From Paraburkholderia edwinii (GTDB lineage Bacteria > Pseudomonadota > Gammaproteobacteria > Burkholderiales > Burkholderiaceae), in NCBI RefSeq assembly GCF_019428685.1, contig NZ_CP080096.1:1612001-1676000 (forward strand): a stretch of 64,000 nucleotides of DNA, read 5' to 3'. The position numbers and the translations under genes were made by a program. Below, piece after piece: positions 50,822 through 59,606 of this stretch (position 1 is the first letter of the stretch; each line of letters begins with the position of its first letter). The notes under the pieces were generated by a model. It saw only the letters and a list, made by a program, of their open reading frames with translations, did no database searches and was not told the origin of the DNA.

Positions 50822-51667
50822 ATGAATCTCGGATTTATTTCACTACCGGTCGGACCGTTAATCCTGTTCGCGAGCGTGATCGTGGCGCTGGTGGCGGGTC
50901 GCTTCGCGGCGCGACGCAGGCGCGACGGCGAAGCCGCCGCGGCGAATATCGACCAGTCGATCTTCAACACGCTGATCGTCGGACTTATCGTGGCGCGGCT
51001 CGTGTTCGTCGGACGGTACTTGCCTGGGTATGAAGGCAGCATCGGGAAGATGCTCGATTTCCGCGATCGCGGCTTCGACCTGTTCGCGGGCGCCGCGGCC
51101 GGCGCTTGCGTGGTCGCGTGGATCATGCTGCGCCGCCGCGCGTTGCGGAAGCCGCTCTTCGTTGCCGTGGCTGCCGGTGTGGCGACATGGAGCGTGGCGA
51201 GCGCGGCCGCTCAGTTCGCGCAGGCGCCGCAGACCGTGCCGCAGGTATCGGTGATCGACAGCAGCGGCCAGCCGCGGCCGCTCGCGCGCAACGACGGCAA
51301 GCCGCTCGTCGTCAATCTGTGGGCGACATGGTGCCCGCCGTGCCAGGCCGAAATGCCGGTGCTCGCGCAGGCGCAAGCCGCCAACGGGCGCGTCGATGTG
51401 GTGTTCGTGAATCAGGGTGAAGCGCGCGCGACCGTCGACGACTATCTCGACTCGCGCGGCATTCATATTGCGAACTCAATGCTCGATCCGAATCTTGCCG
51501 TCGCGCGCGCGGTCGACGCCGCCGGTTTCCCGACCACGCTGTTCTACGATGCGCGCGGCCGGCTGGTTGCGCGCCATCTCGGCCCGTTTTCGCGTGCCAC
51601 CTTTGAAGCGGCGCTTGAACAGTTCTATCCGGCCGATTCCGCGCAGAAGCAGGAGGCCGCGCGATGA
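50822..51667 (+). CDS. TlpA-family thiol-disulfide protein with Lgt-like membrane N-terminus
   Basis: This 281-aa protein begins with three to four membrane segments ([55 protein letters not shown]) that resemble part of a prolipoprotein diacylglyceryl transferase. A periplasmic thioredoxin domain follows with the active site WCPPC (C171, C174) and the cis-Pro loop GFPTTLF. It should reduce or shuffle disulfides at the outer face of the inner membrane. The DUF302 gene overlaps its stop (ATGA). Confidence 0.87.
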   Translation: MNLGFISLPVGPLILFASVIVALVAGRFAARRRRDGEAAAANIDQSIFNTLIVGLIVARLVFVGRYLPGYEGSIGKMLDFRDRGFDLFAGAAAGACVVAWIMLRRRALRKPLFVAVAAGVATWSVASAAAQFAQAPQTVPQVSVIDSSGQPRPLARNDGKPLVVNLWATWCPPCQAEMPVLAQAQAANGRVDVVFVNQGEARATVDDYLDSRGIHIANSMLDPNLAVARAVDAAGFPTTLFYDARGRLVARHLGPFSRATFEAALEQFYPADSAQKQEAAR

Positions 51668-52173
51668 GCGAGCGCCGCGCGCACCGCGTCGGACCGTTGC
51701 CGCGTTTTGTCTTCGCGGCGCTGCTTGCTTTCCTCACCTACTCGATGGAGCCCGTCATGACTGCCCGAGCCGATACACCGGATACGATGCCCGCATCGCT
51801 TGTCACGTTGTCCAGCCAATACGATTTCGCGACGACGGTCACGCGTTTGCGCGACACGCTCGCGGCGCGCGGACTGACGCTATTCGCCGATATCGACCAG
51901 AGCGAGGCGGCCGCGGGCGTCGGCATGCCGTTGCGGCCCACGCGGCTTTTTCTGTTCGGCAATCCGAAGTCGGGCACGCCGGTGATGGCCGCGTATCCGC
52001 ATGCGGCGCTCGAATTGCCGCTGAAGGCGGTGGTGTGGGAGGACGCGGACCGCCACGTGCATATCGACTATCAGGATGTGACGAAGACGCTCGTGGCGTA
52101 TCACGTCGATGCGCCGCTGCTGGCGCCGTTGCAGCAGGTTCCGGCGTTGCTGCGCACGGTGGCAGGGCAGTAG
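51664..52173 (+). CDS. DUF302 domain exported protein
   Basis: This 169-aa protein has an N-terminal hydrophobic segment (FVFAALLAFLTYSMEPVM) and a DUF302 domain: SSQYDFATTVTRLRDTLAARG, then LFADIDQSEAAAGVG and RPTRLFLFGNPKSGTPVM, ending with a VWEDADRHVHIDYQD strand. DUF302 proteins are small periplasmic or cytoplasmic sensors or chaperone-like proteins of uncertain role, often beside thiol-redox genes as here. Its ATG overlaps the TlpA-like stop, so they are translationally coupled. Confidence 0.88.
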   Translation: MSERRAHRVGPLPRFVFAALLAFLTYSMEPVMTARADTPDTMPASLVTLSSQYDFATTVTRLRDTLAARGLTLFADIDQSEAAAGVGMPLRPTRLFLFGNPKSGTPVMAAYPHAALELPLKAVVWEDADRHVHIDYQDVTKTLVAYHVDAPLLAPLQQVPALLRTVAGQ

Positions 52174-52215
52174 CGCATAGCGCGCCTCGATCATGAAGGG
52201 CCGGACGCGCTTGCT

Positions 52216-53046
52216 TTAGCGTGGCGGCAGTTGCGCAAGGCTTCGCTCGATATCGCGCAGTTCGTTAGCCCTCGCGTATAGAAAGTCGCGAATTTCTCGC
52301 AAGGCGTTTTCCGCGCCTGACAGACGGCTTTTAGTCTGGTCGACGAGTCGTTCGTGCGGCCCGGCATCTTCGTGGCGATTTCGGACCTCGCGTAATTGAT
52401 CTTCGGCGCGCTGTCTTTCCTGGTCCAGACGGTCGATCAATTGAAGCGCCTGGCGCTCGTGGACGATGTGGCTCGCGATCCCTTGTTGAATCTGGTTGCG
52501 GGCATACTCCAGACTCTGGCGCTCCGCCTCGACGCGCGGATCGTTCGGGCTTCCGCCGCGCAAGCCGACCTTCGCATGCGGACGCCAACCGGCGGCGGTC
52601 AGTTCGACTGGAATACCGGGCTTCTCCGGCTCCTGCAGTTGGACCACGCGCCACGTGTTGTTTGCCGGATCGTGGCGCACTGCATAGAAGTGGTTGCCGA
52701 TCCGCACAAATCGCGCGCCCGTTTCATCGACGACCATCTGCGGGTGATGCTCATCCGATCGCAATTCGCCCTTTGGTGTTCCGATGTAAGCCTGCGATAG
52801 GAAGCCGGATCGTGTGCTGTCAGTCTGCGCCGTGGGGCGCATTTGCCGTCCGGCCGCCTGATGCCTGGTTGGCGCAGAGTCGTGCGACGTGGACTTGACG
52901 TGCCGTTGCGTCCCAGGCCTCTGCTCGTTGATCTCACGCCTCGCGCCCGGCACAGACGTTTCCGGCTCGCGAGTGTGCGTTCCCGATGAGCCTGTTCTAC
53001 TTACGTCGACATGCACCTGACCGTGTAATACGGGAAATCCATTCAT
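52216..53046 (-). CDS. Effector-like protein, tandem paralogue A
   Basis: This 276-aa protein starts MNGFPVLHGQVHVDVSRTG, with GGAG eight bases ahead. It has a disordered, Ser/Thr/Gln/Arg-rich N-terminal 80 residues with no signal peptide. A conserved central module at about 85-160 (AYIGTPKGELRSD, FVRIGNHFYAVRHDPAN, TWRVVQLQEPEKPGIP) resembles modules in large toxin or type III effector proteins of Pseudomonas and Burkholderia (DUF6543-like dermonecrotic toxins). The C-terminal 110 residues are predicted coiled coil (RLDQERQRAEDQLREVRNRH). The module also occurs in paralogue B. Secretion and function are inferred, not shown. Confidence 0.65.
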   Translation of the reverse strand: MNGFPVLHGQVHVDVSRTGSSGTHTREPETSVPGARREINEQRPGTQRHVKSTSHDSAPTRHQAAGRQMRPTAQTDSTRSGFLSQAYIGTPKGELRSDEHHPQMVVDETGARFVRIGNHFYAVRHDPANNTWRVVQLQEPEKPGIPVELTAAGWRPHAKVGLRGGSPNDPRVEAERQSLEYARNQIQQGIASHIVHERQALQLIDRLDQERQRAEDQLREVRNRHEDAGPHERLVDQTKSRLSGAENALREIRDFLYARANELRDIERSLAQLPPR

Positions 53047-53186
53047 GGCAAACACTCCGGTAAATGGGACTAGTGAGGGTTGGCGCGCTCGCGACCCGTG
53101 CTTATGCGGGCGCCGATCGCGGCTGTCGATGCGCGAGGAGCACCGACGGTCGATTCGATGCTTCGATGCAGCGAGCCATCGCGTGG

Positions 53187-54170
53187 CTATTCGAAGTCGT
53201 TCAATTGCGCGGCAAGTTGCCTGATACGCTGATTCGTGCGCGGGACCGACTGCCGGATGTGTTCCAGGTCCGCGGTCATCGTATCGATACGCGAGCGCAA
53301 GGTACCGAGGTGCGTGTCGTGTTCGTCGATCATGCGCTGCAGCGCGTGCATCAAGTTTCTTTTGCGTTCGATCTGAACCCGCGCTTGCTCTAACGTGGTC
53401 TGAAACGACGGATCAGCGGCGTCGCGCCCGACTGCCGCGGTGAAATAGTCGAACATCCCTTGCCAGAAGTCGAGATCGGTTCGTACCGACTGCCGGTCGG
53501 CGCGCGTTTGCACCTGAAACGCGTCGTACCTGCGTATCAGGTCTTGTGTATCGTGAATGCGCCTGTACACATCGAAACGTCGGTCAAGGAGGTGTACCAG
53601 GGTGGCTTGCGTTTGACGAAGATCGTTCTCGATCTGCGCGCGTGTCGGGAGCGCGCGTCCGCCAGCCAGTCCGACGTCGTGACGCACGCGCCATTGGCCT
53701 CCCGGGTCAAGCCCGATAGGGATGCCGGGTTTGGCAGGGTCCTGTGGCTGCACGACGCGCCACGTTCCGTTTGCCGGGTCGTTGCGAACCGCGTAGTAGT
53801 GTTTCCCTGCTGCGACGAACCGTTGTCCCGCTTCGTCCGTCAGGACACCGGCATGCTGCAGGTCCGATTGCAAGTCGCCTCGCGGCGTGCCGATGTAAGC
53901 GTCGGGCAGCGTACCGGCGATCGTGCCGGCGGCAGACGCTGGGGTCGCGCTTGCCCCAGCGGATCGCCGTCCGGCGGCGTGAGACCCAACGGCCGGGCGC
54001 AGACCGCTCGCCGCGCGTCCGGCATCTGGCGACGATGGTTTTGCTTGCGCCTGTTGGCCACTTTCCAGGCGCTGTGTATCGATTCGAGGCAGAGGCGTGT
54101 GTGATTCCGGCGAGCCTGTTCTGCCGGGCTCGACATGAACCTGAAACCGTAAGGCGGGAATCGTGATCAT
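53187..54170 (-). CDS. Effector-like protein, tandem paralogue B
   Basis: This 327-aa protein starts MITIPALRFQVHVEPGRTG, with the same GGAG-N8-ATG leader as paralogue A, 140 bases away. The disordered N-terminal 95 residues are rich in Pro, Ser, Ala and Gln. The shared module reads AYIGTPRGDLQSD, FVAAGKHYYAVRNDPAN and TWRVVQPQDPAKPGIP, ending GLAGG. The C-terminal 150 residues form a longer coiled coil (LIRRYDAFQVQTRADRQSVR, MIDEHDTHLGTLRSRIDTM) that has little similarity to A. Shared leader, N-terminus and module point to duplication followed by divergence of the coiled coils. Confidence 0.65.
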   Translation of the reverse strand: MITIPALRFQVHVEPGRTGSPESHTPLPRIDTQRLESGQQAQAKPSSPDAGRAASGLRPAVGSHAAGRRSAGASATPASAAGTIAGTLPDAYIGTPRGDLQSDLQHAGVLTDEAGQRFVAAGKHYYAVRNDPANGTWRVVQPQDPAKPGIPIGLDPGGQWRVRHDVGLAGGRALPTRAQIENDLRQTQATLVHLLDRRFDVYRRIHDTQDLIRRYDAFQVQTRADRQSVRTDLDFWQGMFDYFTAAVGRDAADPSFQTTLEQARVQIERKRNLMHALQRMIDEHDTHLGTLRSRIDTMTADLEHIRQSVPRTNQRIRQLAAQLNDFE

Positions 54171-54371
54171 CGCGAACGCTCCGGGCCCACAGGGACGATG
54201 GTGTGCGCGTTGCAATCGCGCGCCGTCGGAACCGGCGCAATCGAGCGAAAGCAGCGCGTGAGCGCCATTTATTCAGAGTTTCGCGTTGCGATGTAGTGCT
54301 ATGAGCGATGAGCGCGCAGGTTCGTGCCCCGCACCGGAAAGGCGGCCACGAACAGCGTGCCTGCGCATGCA

Positions 54372-55091
54372 TCAGAACTTCTCCGGATCCTTCTCCCACG
54401 CAAGCTCGATCGCATGCAGCGCGCCGAGCACGATCGAGCGGTTCAATGCCGCCGCGAGCGTGCCGTCGCGTTCCTCGTACGCTTCGCACAGGCGCTGGTG
54501 ATCGGCGCACGAGCGCTGCAAACGGCCGGGCAACGACGTGCTCAGATGGCGCAGGCGGTTCGTGCGCATCTTCAGCGTATCGAGCACTTCCTTGAAGATG
54601 TTGTTGCGCGAGACACGCAGTTCTTCGTCGCGAAACTGCACGTTTGCCCAGAAATAGCCGTCCACGTCGTCGCGCGCGGCGACATCGGCCAGACGCTTGT
54701 GCGCACGCCATAACGCGGCGATATCGTCGTCGTTGGCCTGCTCGACGATTGCGTAGGATACCTGCGCGTACAACACCGCGCGCAGCTGATAGATCTCGCG
54801 CACGTCCTTGATATTGAGTGTCGACACTCGCGGCCGGCGCCGCGGTGACCAGTCGACCAGACCCTCGCGGCTCAGCACGAAAAGCGCCTCGCGCACCGGT
54901 GTGCGGCTCACGCTGAAGCGTTTCGCCAGATCCACCGAATTGAGGTCGTCGCCGGGCCTCAGGCGTCCTTCGATAATGCCGCGCGCGACCCATTCGACGA
55001 TCTCAGCCACGCGCGGCGAATCGGCTTCCTCGAGCGGCGTCGCGCTCGTGGCGAGACTCGTCGCCGCGTTCTTGTCCCCATCCCTGACCAT
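54372..55091 (-). CDS. GntR family regulator with FCD domain
   Basis: This 239-aa regulator has a GntR winged helix at about residues 27-95 (LRPGDDLNSVDLAKRFSVSR, RTPVREALFVLSREGLV) and an FCD ligand domain (EIYQLRAVLYAQVSYAIVE, with DGYFWANVQFRDEELRVSRN in place of the usual metal-site segment). The start at 55091 has GAGGAAA upstream. It diverges from the MFS/PrpD operon. Two AGTGTnnACACT sites lie between the two genes and a third lies inside its own coding region at 54817, so autoregulation and control of the operon are likely. Confidence 0.88.
   Translation of the reverse strand: MVRDGDKNAATSLATSATPLEEADSPRVAEIVEWVARGIIEGRLRPGDDLNSVDLAKRFSVSRTPVREALFVLSREGLVDWSPRRRPRVSTLNIKDVREIYQLRAVLYAQVSYAIVEQANDDDIAALWRAHKRLADVAARDDVDGYFWANVQFRDEELRVSRNNIFKEVLDTLKMRTNRLRHLSTSLPGRLQRSCADHQRLCEAYEERDGTLAAALNRSIVLGALHAIELAWEKDPEKF
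54816..54829. promoter_or_regulatory. Third AGTGTCGACACT site, inside the GntR gene
   Basis: GAGTGTCGACACTC is a perfect 14-base palindrome, identical in its 12-base core to the operator at 55279. It sits about 265 bases into the regulator's coding sequence, a position fit for looping or road-block autoregulation. Confidence 0.55.
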
Positions 55092-55214
55092 TGTCTGTTT
55101 CCTCGCTCGACTGGCGCCGATGCATTGATGCACTGCACGGGGCCAGATTCTAACAAACCGGCAACGGCCGGCGACACGCGGTCCGGGCGTCGATCTGGCC
55201 CGTTCCGGAACTTA

Positions 55215-55228
55215 AAGTGTGCACACTT
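55215..55228. promoter_or_regulatory. Operator 1 in the GntR/MFS divergent promoter
   Basis: AAGTGTGCACACTT is a perfect 14-base palindrome with the same AGTGT/ACACT half-sites as the other two sites. It lies 124 bases upstream of the regulator's start. Confidence 0.7.
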
Positions 55229-55278
55229 AAACAAGGTTTCACTTGAGTTTACTCGAAAGCAATCGCATACTGGCTTCA

Positions 55279-55290
55279 AGTGTCGACACT
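55279..55290. promoter_or_regulatory. Operator 2 in the GntR/MFS divergent promoter
   Basis: AGTGTCGACACT is a perfect 12-base palindrome 49 bases before the MFS start, where a bound repressor would block the operon promoter. Its centre is 63 bases (about six turns) from operator 1. Confidence 0.7.
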
Positions 55291-55338
55291 AGTTCATCTT
55301 AAAAGCACACAGTTTCGATTGGAAGACAGGAGACGTCG

Positions 55339-56772
55339 ATGTATATGGACAAGGAGCTCGCCACCGCCGGGTACGGTCACGCGAGCGTTTCGGCGCGCCT
55401 CGACCGGCTGCCGCCCACGCGCTATTTCAGAGGGCTCGTGGCGCGCATCGCGGTCGGCGGGTGGTTCGAGTTCTATGAGCTCTTTATGGCGGCGTATGTG
55501 TCGCTGGGCCTGATTCACAGCGGGCTGTATCGCGCAACGACGGCGAGTCTGTTCGACATCAACGGCTTTGCGAGCTTTCTCGGCTCGTTCTTTGCCGGCA
55601 TGTTTCTGGGCACGGTCGCGCTGGGCGGGATCACGGACCGCTACGGGCGCCGCGCGGTGTTCACAGCGGCGATGGTCATCTATTCGATTGCGACGTTCAT
55701 TGCGGCCTTCCAGACTTCACCCGAACTGCTCGACGTATGGCGTTTTGTCGCGGGCGCGGGGATCGGCGTGCAACTGCTGACCGTCGATACATACATCTCG
55801 GAACTCACGCCCTATAAAACGCGCGGCCGTTACATGGCGTTCAGCATTCTCGTGATTCTCACGTCGGTGCCGGTCGTCGCGGTGCTCGCATATGGGCTCG
55901 TGCCGCGCACGGTGCTCGGTCTCGAAGGCTGGCGCTGGGTCATGATCATCGGCTCGGCCGGCGCAATCGCGATCTGGTTCGTGCGGCGCGGCCTGCCGGA
56001 GTCGCCGCGCTGGCTCGAAAGCAAGGGCCGCGATCAGGAAGCGCACGCGATCGTCGATGCGATCGAAGCGCGCGTGGTCGCCGAAACGGGCCGGCCGCTC
56101 GCCGCGCCGCAGGTTGACGCCGCCGCGAGTGCGGACCCGCACGGCCACGCATCGGGCAAGGACAAAGGTTCGTGGGGCGAGATCTGGAAGGGCCGCTATC
56201 TGCCGCGCACGATCATGCTGTCGCTCTTCAACTTCTGCCAGACCTTCGGCGTGTATGGCTTCGGCTCTTGGGTGCCGGTGCTGCTGTTTTCGAAGGGCAT
56301 CACGATCACGCACTCGCTGCTCTACACGATGGTGATCGCGTTCGCGACGCCGCTCGGCGCGATCGGCGCGGTGACCTTCGCGGAACGGCTCGAGCGCAAA
56401 TGGCAGCTGGTCGGCTGCGCGCTCGTCGTGGCCGCGGCGGGCCTGCTGTTCGGCCAGGCGCGCGAGCCCGCGATGATTCTGATCTGCGGCAGCGCGGTGA
56501 CGATCGCGAATAACTGGCTGATCGGCATCTTCCATACGTACCAGGCCGAGCTGTATCCGACCCGCATCCGCGCCCGCGCGGTCGGCTTCGTCTTCAGCTG
56601 GAGCCGGGTCAGTTCGATTTTCGTGGGGTTCTGGGTGGCGGCCTTGCTCAAGCATTCGGGCGTGACCGCCGTATTCGTGCTGATTTCGTCAGCCATGTTA
56701 GTGATCGTCGTGATGGTCGGCTTGCTGGGCCCGAAGACCAACGGCGTTCGTCTCGAGGAGTTGTCTCAATGA
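55339..56772 (+). CDS. MFS transporter
   Basis: This 477-aa permease has about 12 membrane segments, with the motif GGITDRYGRRAVF after helix 2, RRGLPESPRWLESKGR after helix 6 and a central cytoplasmic loop with a His/Lys-rich stretch (HGHASGKDKGS). It is of the sugar-porter-like type that also imports aromatic and dicarboxylic acids. AGGAGACG lies ahead of the ATG. The next gene begins in its stop (ATGA). The substrate is presumably the one acted on by the PrpD-like proteins. Confidence 0.88.
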   Translation: MYMDKELATAGYGHASVSARLDRLPPTRYFRGLVARIAVGGWFEFYELFMAAYVSLGLIHSGLYRATTASLFDINGFASFLGSFFAGMFLGTVALGGITDRYGRRAVFTAAMVIYSIATFIAAFQTSPELLDVWRFVAGAGIGVQLLTVDTYISELTPYKTRGRYMAFSILVILTSVPVVAVLAYGLVPRTVLGLEGWRWVMIIGSAGAIAIWFVRRGLPESPRWLESKGRDQEAHAIVDAIEARVVAETGRPLAAPQVDAAASADPHGHASGKDKGSWGEIWKGRYLPRTIMLSLFNFCQTFGVYGFGSWVPVLLFSKGITITHSLLYTMVIAFATPLGAIGAVTFAERLERKWQLVGCALVVAAAGLLFGQAREPAMILICGSAVTIANNWLIGIFHTYQAELYPTRIRARAVGFVFSWSRVSSIFVGFWVAALLKHSGVTAVFVLISSAMLVIVVMVGLLGPKTNGVRLEELSQ

Positions 56773-58124
56773 GTTTTGTCGCCGCCGCATTCGCGCAGGG
56801 CCTTTATGCGCTCGCGCAGCGTCCGCTGCCCGCCGATGTCCAACGGGAGGCCCGGCGTTCGTTTATCAATGTGGTCGGAACGTCGATCGGCGCATCGCGC
56901 CATCCCGGCGTGGACGCGATTCTCGGGGCCGCCCGCGACTTGCGCGTCGCCGCGCTCGCGCCGGTGCCGGGCCGCACCGAACGCGTCGATGTGCATTTCT
57001 CGGCGCTGGCGACCGGCTTCGCCGGCCATCTCGACGATTTCGACGACACTCATCTCGCGACCGTGATTCACCCGGCCGCGTCGGTGCTGGCGGTGCTGAC
57101 CGCGCTCGCGCCGGAAACGAAGCCGACCGGCGCCGCCGCGCTGACCGCGTTCGCGCTCGGCTGCGAGGCGCAGCTGCGCGTCGGCGTATCGATCTCGCCC
57201 GAGCACTACGACCGCGGCTGGCACATCACGGGCACTTGCGGCGTGATCGGCTGCGCGTTCACCGCGGGCCTGCTGCTCGGTCTCGATGAAGCGCAACTGG
57301 CGGACGCAGTCGGCCTCGCCGCTTCGATGTTCGTCGGCCATCGCGAAGCGTTCGGCACGATGACGAAGCCCTACCACCCGGGCAAGGCGGCCTCGAACGG
57401 CATCGCGGCCGCGCGTCTCGCGAAGGCGGGGCAGCGCGCGCAGGCCGATATCTTCGAGGCGCAAGGCGGCTATTCGCATTCGATGTCGACCAAGGTCGAT
57501 TTCGATCTGATGATCGGTGCATTCGGTGAACGCTGGGAACTGCTTTTCAATACCTACAAGCCGTATCCGTGCGGCATCGTTGCGCATCCGGCGATCGACG
57601 GCGGCCTTGCGCTGTCGGAAAAGATTGCGAATGCGGCCGATATCGAAGCGATCACGCTGCGCTGTCATCCGCTCGTGCCCGAGCTGATGGGCAACCCGCA
57701 GCCGAAGGACGGACTGCAGGCGCGTTTCAGCGCCATTCACGGTGTGGCCGCCGCGTTGTGCGACAAGGTGGTCGGCATTGCGCAGTACGAAGACACGCGC
57801 GTCGTGCAGGAAGACGTCACGGCCGTGCGTGCGAAAACGACGCTAGCGCCGGATACGTCGGTGAACCGCGACGAGGTATTTATCGAAGCGCGGCTGAAGA
57901 ATGGCACGAGCGTCAAACATCACGTCGAGCATGCACGCGGCAGTCTCGCGCGTCCGCTCACCGACGACGAACTGCTGAACAAGGTTCGTCTGCTCGTCGA
58001 TCCGCTGCTGGGCAACGGCACCGCGCAGAAACTTGCGGCGGTGGTCGATGGTATCGCCGACGCCGCGAATCTCGATGGGCTTTTCGCGCTTTGCACTACG
58101 ACGAAGGAATCGAATCATGCATAA
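56769..58124 (+). CDS. MmgE/PrpD family protein, full length
   Basis: This 451-aa protein carries the N-terminal helical PrpD domain (residues 1-245, with DRGWHITGTCGVIGCAFTAG at about 143-162 and GHREAFGTMTKPYHPGKAAS at about 190-209) and the C-terminal domain (PYPCGIVAHPAIDGGLAL). The His of GWHITGT and the KPYHPGKA segment are the usual active-site region, so catalysis is plausible. Its ATG overlaps the MFS stop, and the half-length paralogue begins 8 bases before its own stop. The likely chemistry is dehydration, decarboxylation or epimerisation of a polycarboxylate. Confidence 0.88.
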   Translation: MSFVAAAFAQGLYALAQRPLPADVQREARRSFINVVGTSIGASRHPGVDAILGAARDLRVAALAPVPGRTERVDVHFSALATGFAGHLDDFDDTHLATVIHPAASVLAVLTALAPETKPTGAAALTAFALGCEAQLRVGVSISPEHYDRGWHITGTCGVIGCAFTAGLLLGLDEAQLADAVGLAASMFVGHREAFGTMTKPYHPGKAASNGIAAARLAKAGQRAQADIFEAQGGYSHSMSTKVDFDLMIGAFGERWELLFNTYKPYPCGIVAHPAIDGGLALSEKIANAADIEAITLRCHPLVPELMGNPQPKDGLQARFSAIHGVAAALCDKVVGIAQYEDTRVVQEDVTAVRAKTTLAPDTSVNRDEVFIEARLKNGTSVKHHVEHARGSLARPLTDDELLNKVRLLVDPLLGNGTAQKLAAVVDGIADAANLDGLFALCTTTKESNHA

Positions 58125-58854
58125 CCCCGCTGCTCACTCCGCCGTATCCGACGCGCTGGTCCGGTTCGCGTCGGGCTCACTTACCGAACGAGGCGCACCG
58201 GCCATCGTCGCCGCGGCGCGAGCCGTCGAGCATGCGCGCTCGAAGCTCGCTGCGCTGAACGGCGCAAGCCGGCAGACGGCCTCGCTGCTGCAGTTTCAGG
58301 GCAGCGGCCCGAACGACACGCGCGTGCAGTCGTGGGCGCTCGGCGCGACGCTGTCGAACGAAGCCCCCGCGACGGTGGCGACGCCGGTGCTGGCCGCGGT
58401 CGTCGCGACCGGCGAGCTCGTGTCCGCCGAGGCCGACGATCTTGCGGCGGCCGCCGCGGTCGGCATCGAAGCGGCGCTGCGGATTCACAACGCGGTGGAC
58501 AGCGACGAGTTTCGCGCGCGCTGGAATGTTGCGTCGGCAGTCGGCGTGCTTGGCGCGGTGCTCGCGGTCGCGCGCATCCTGAAGCTCGACGAGACGCGCA
58601 CACGCAACGCGCTCGGCATCGCGGCGACGCAATCAGCCGGACTCGCGCACAACGCGGGTCTGCCGCTCGCGGGGCTCGAGGTCGGCAAGGCCGCCGCCGA
58701 TGCGATCGAGGCCGCGCTGATGGCGAAGCACGGCTTTACGAGCGCGCCCGCTTCGATCGACGGCCGGCGCGGTTTTGCCGCGCTGATGGCGTACCGGTTC
58801 GATGCGGCGGCGATTACCGAAGGGCTGGGCGACGAGTGGTTGTCGGTGCAGTGA
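58117..58854 (+). CDS. Half-length MmgE/PrpD paralogue
   Basis: This 245-aa protein corresponds to the N-terminal helical domain only of the PrpD family (about 450 aa). The alignment-anchoring stretch VGVLGAVLAVARILKLDET, then NALGIAATQSAGLAHNAGLPL is clear, but the conserved GWHxTGT is replaced by RARWNVAS, so the histidine is missing. AAGGA precedes the ATG, which overlaps the previous gene by 8 bases. An intact frame, ribosome site and overlap argue for a real partner protein rather than debris, perhaps a non-catalytic subunit pairing with the full-length enzyme. Confidence 0.75.
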   Translation: MHNPAAHSAVSDALVRFASGSLTERGAPAIVAAARAVEHARSKLAALNGASRQTASLLQFQGSGPNDTRVQSWALGATLSNEAPATVATPVLAAVVATGELVSAEADDLAAAAAVGIEAALRIHNAVDSDEFRARWNVASAVGVLGAVLAVARILKLDETRTRNALGIAATQSAGLAHNAGLPLAGLEVGKAAADAIEAALMAKHGFTSAPASIDGRRGFAALMAYRFDAAAITEGLGDEWLSVQ

Positions 58855-58958
58855 GTCTCAACCGTTGCGGATGAACGCAGACGGCGCGCGGCGGGTTAAT
58901 CCGGCTATCCGGGCCGCCGCCGTCCTTCAGCGCACGCGATTGACGGCGCTGCGCGCGA

Positions 58959-59465
58959 TCAGCGCGGCGCGAACGGTTCCAGCGTGACGGACACGACGTG
59001 CGAATGCCAGAAACCGCATCTGGCGATGGCCGGCACCCACGCATGGTTGTGCTTGCGCGTTCTCGCTGAGCCGTGAATCGTCACCATCGAATCGACCTGT
59101 GTTGTGGCCGGCTCAGGCGTGCCCGTCTGCGGCGTACTTGGCGCGACGCTTTGTGCGGCGCTCTGTTCGGTGCCTGGTGCCGCACTCTGCGTGACGCCTT
59201 GCGTCGAGGAAGCCGGCGCGCTGCTGTCGACGTCGGCGATCTTCGCCTTCAGCAGGCGCACGTCGGGTGCGAGAAACGTGTCGTAGCGCGTGGCGGTGCG
59301 GATCCAGCGGTCGATTTCCGCTATGCAATTGATGACCGCCGGGCGGACGTTGATGTGGGTGAGATACGCGTAGTCCTCGGGAATCTCATCCTGGGCCTGC
59401 GATGAGGCGGCTTGAAGAAGCAGGAGAGCGCCGGTCAGGGCGATAGGAACAACAAAACCTTTCAT
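58959..59465 (-). CDS. Exported protein of unknown function, 168 aa
   Basis: The start MKGFVVPIALTGALLLLQAA gives a good signal peptide ending near SSQAQ. The mature part has a conserved-looking core (INVRPAVINCIAEIDRWIRT and FLAPDVRLLKAKIADVD), a Ser/Thr/Pro/Gln linker, and a C-terminal segment HAWVPAIARCGFWHSHVVSV with a second Cys. It could be a BspC-type protein as annotated in Burkholderia, but I cannot verify that. A longer frame starts at 59507. Expected in the periplasm. Confidence 0.65.
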   Translation of the reverse strand: MKGFVVPIALTGALLLLQAASSQAQDEIPEDYAYLTHINVRPAVINCIAEIDRWIRTATRYDTFLAPDVRLLKAKIADVDSSAPASSTQGVTQSAAPGTEQSAAQSVAPSTPQTGTPEPATTQVDSMVTIHGSARTRKHNHAWVPAIARCGFWHSHVVSVTLEPFAPR

Positions 59466-59606
59466 GGTGGCTAAGAGGCGAGTAAGGCAGTTTATTGCAG
59501 CAAACACCGATTAGACGGCATGCTCTGCGTGTTGTGTGGTTTGACGCGCGTTGCACGATGTGGCCAGCTAATATGGCGAAAGTTCCGCTGCCACCGCGCA
59601 TTATCC

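Noticed and set aside
52216..54170. Assignment of the paralogues as T6SS or contact-dependent toxins with immunity genes
   Set aside because: There is no toxin catalytic motif, no VgrG/PAAR/Hcp gene and no small immunity-like partner; the 140-base gap between them holds no gene.
53707..54993. A 428-codon minus frame across the effector-like and GntR genes
   Set aside because: It spans two genes in a wrong frame and is Arg-rich; the overlapping frames have better starts, motifs and ribosome sites.
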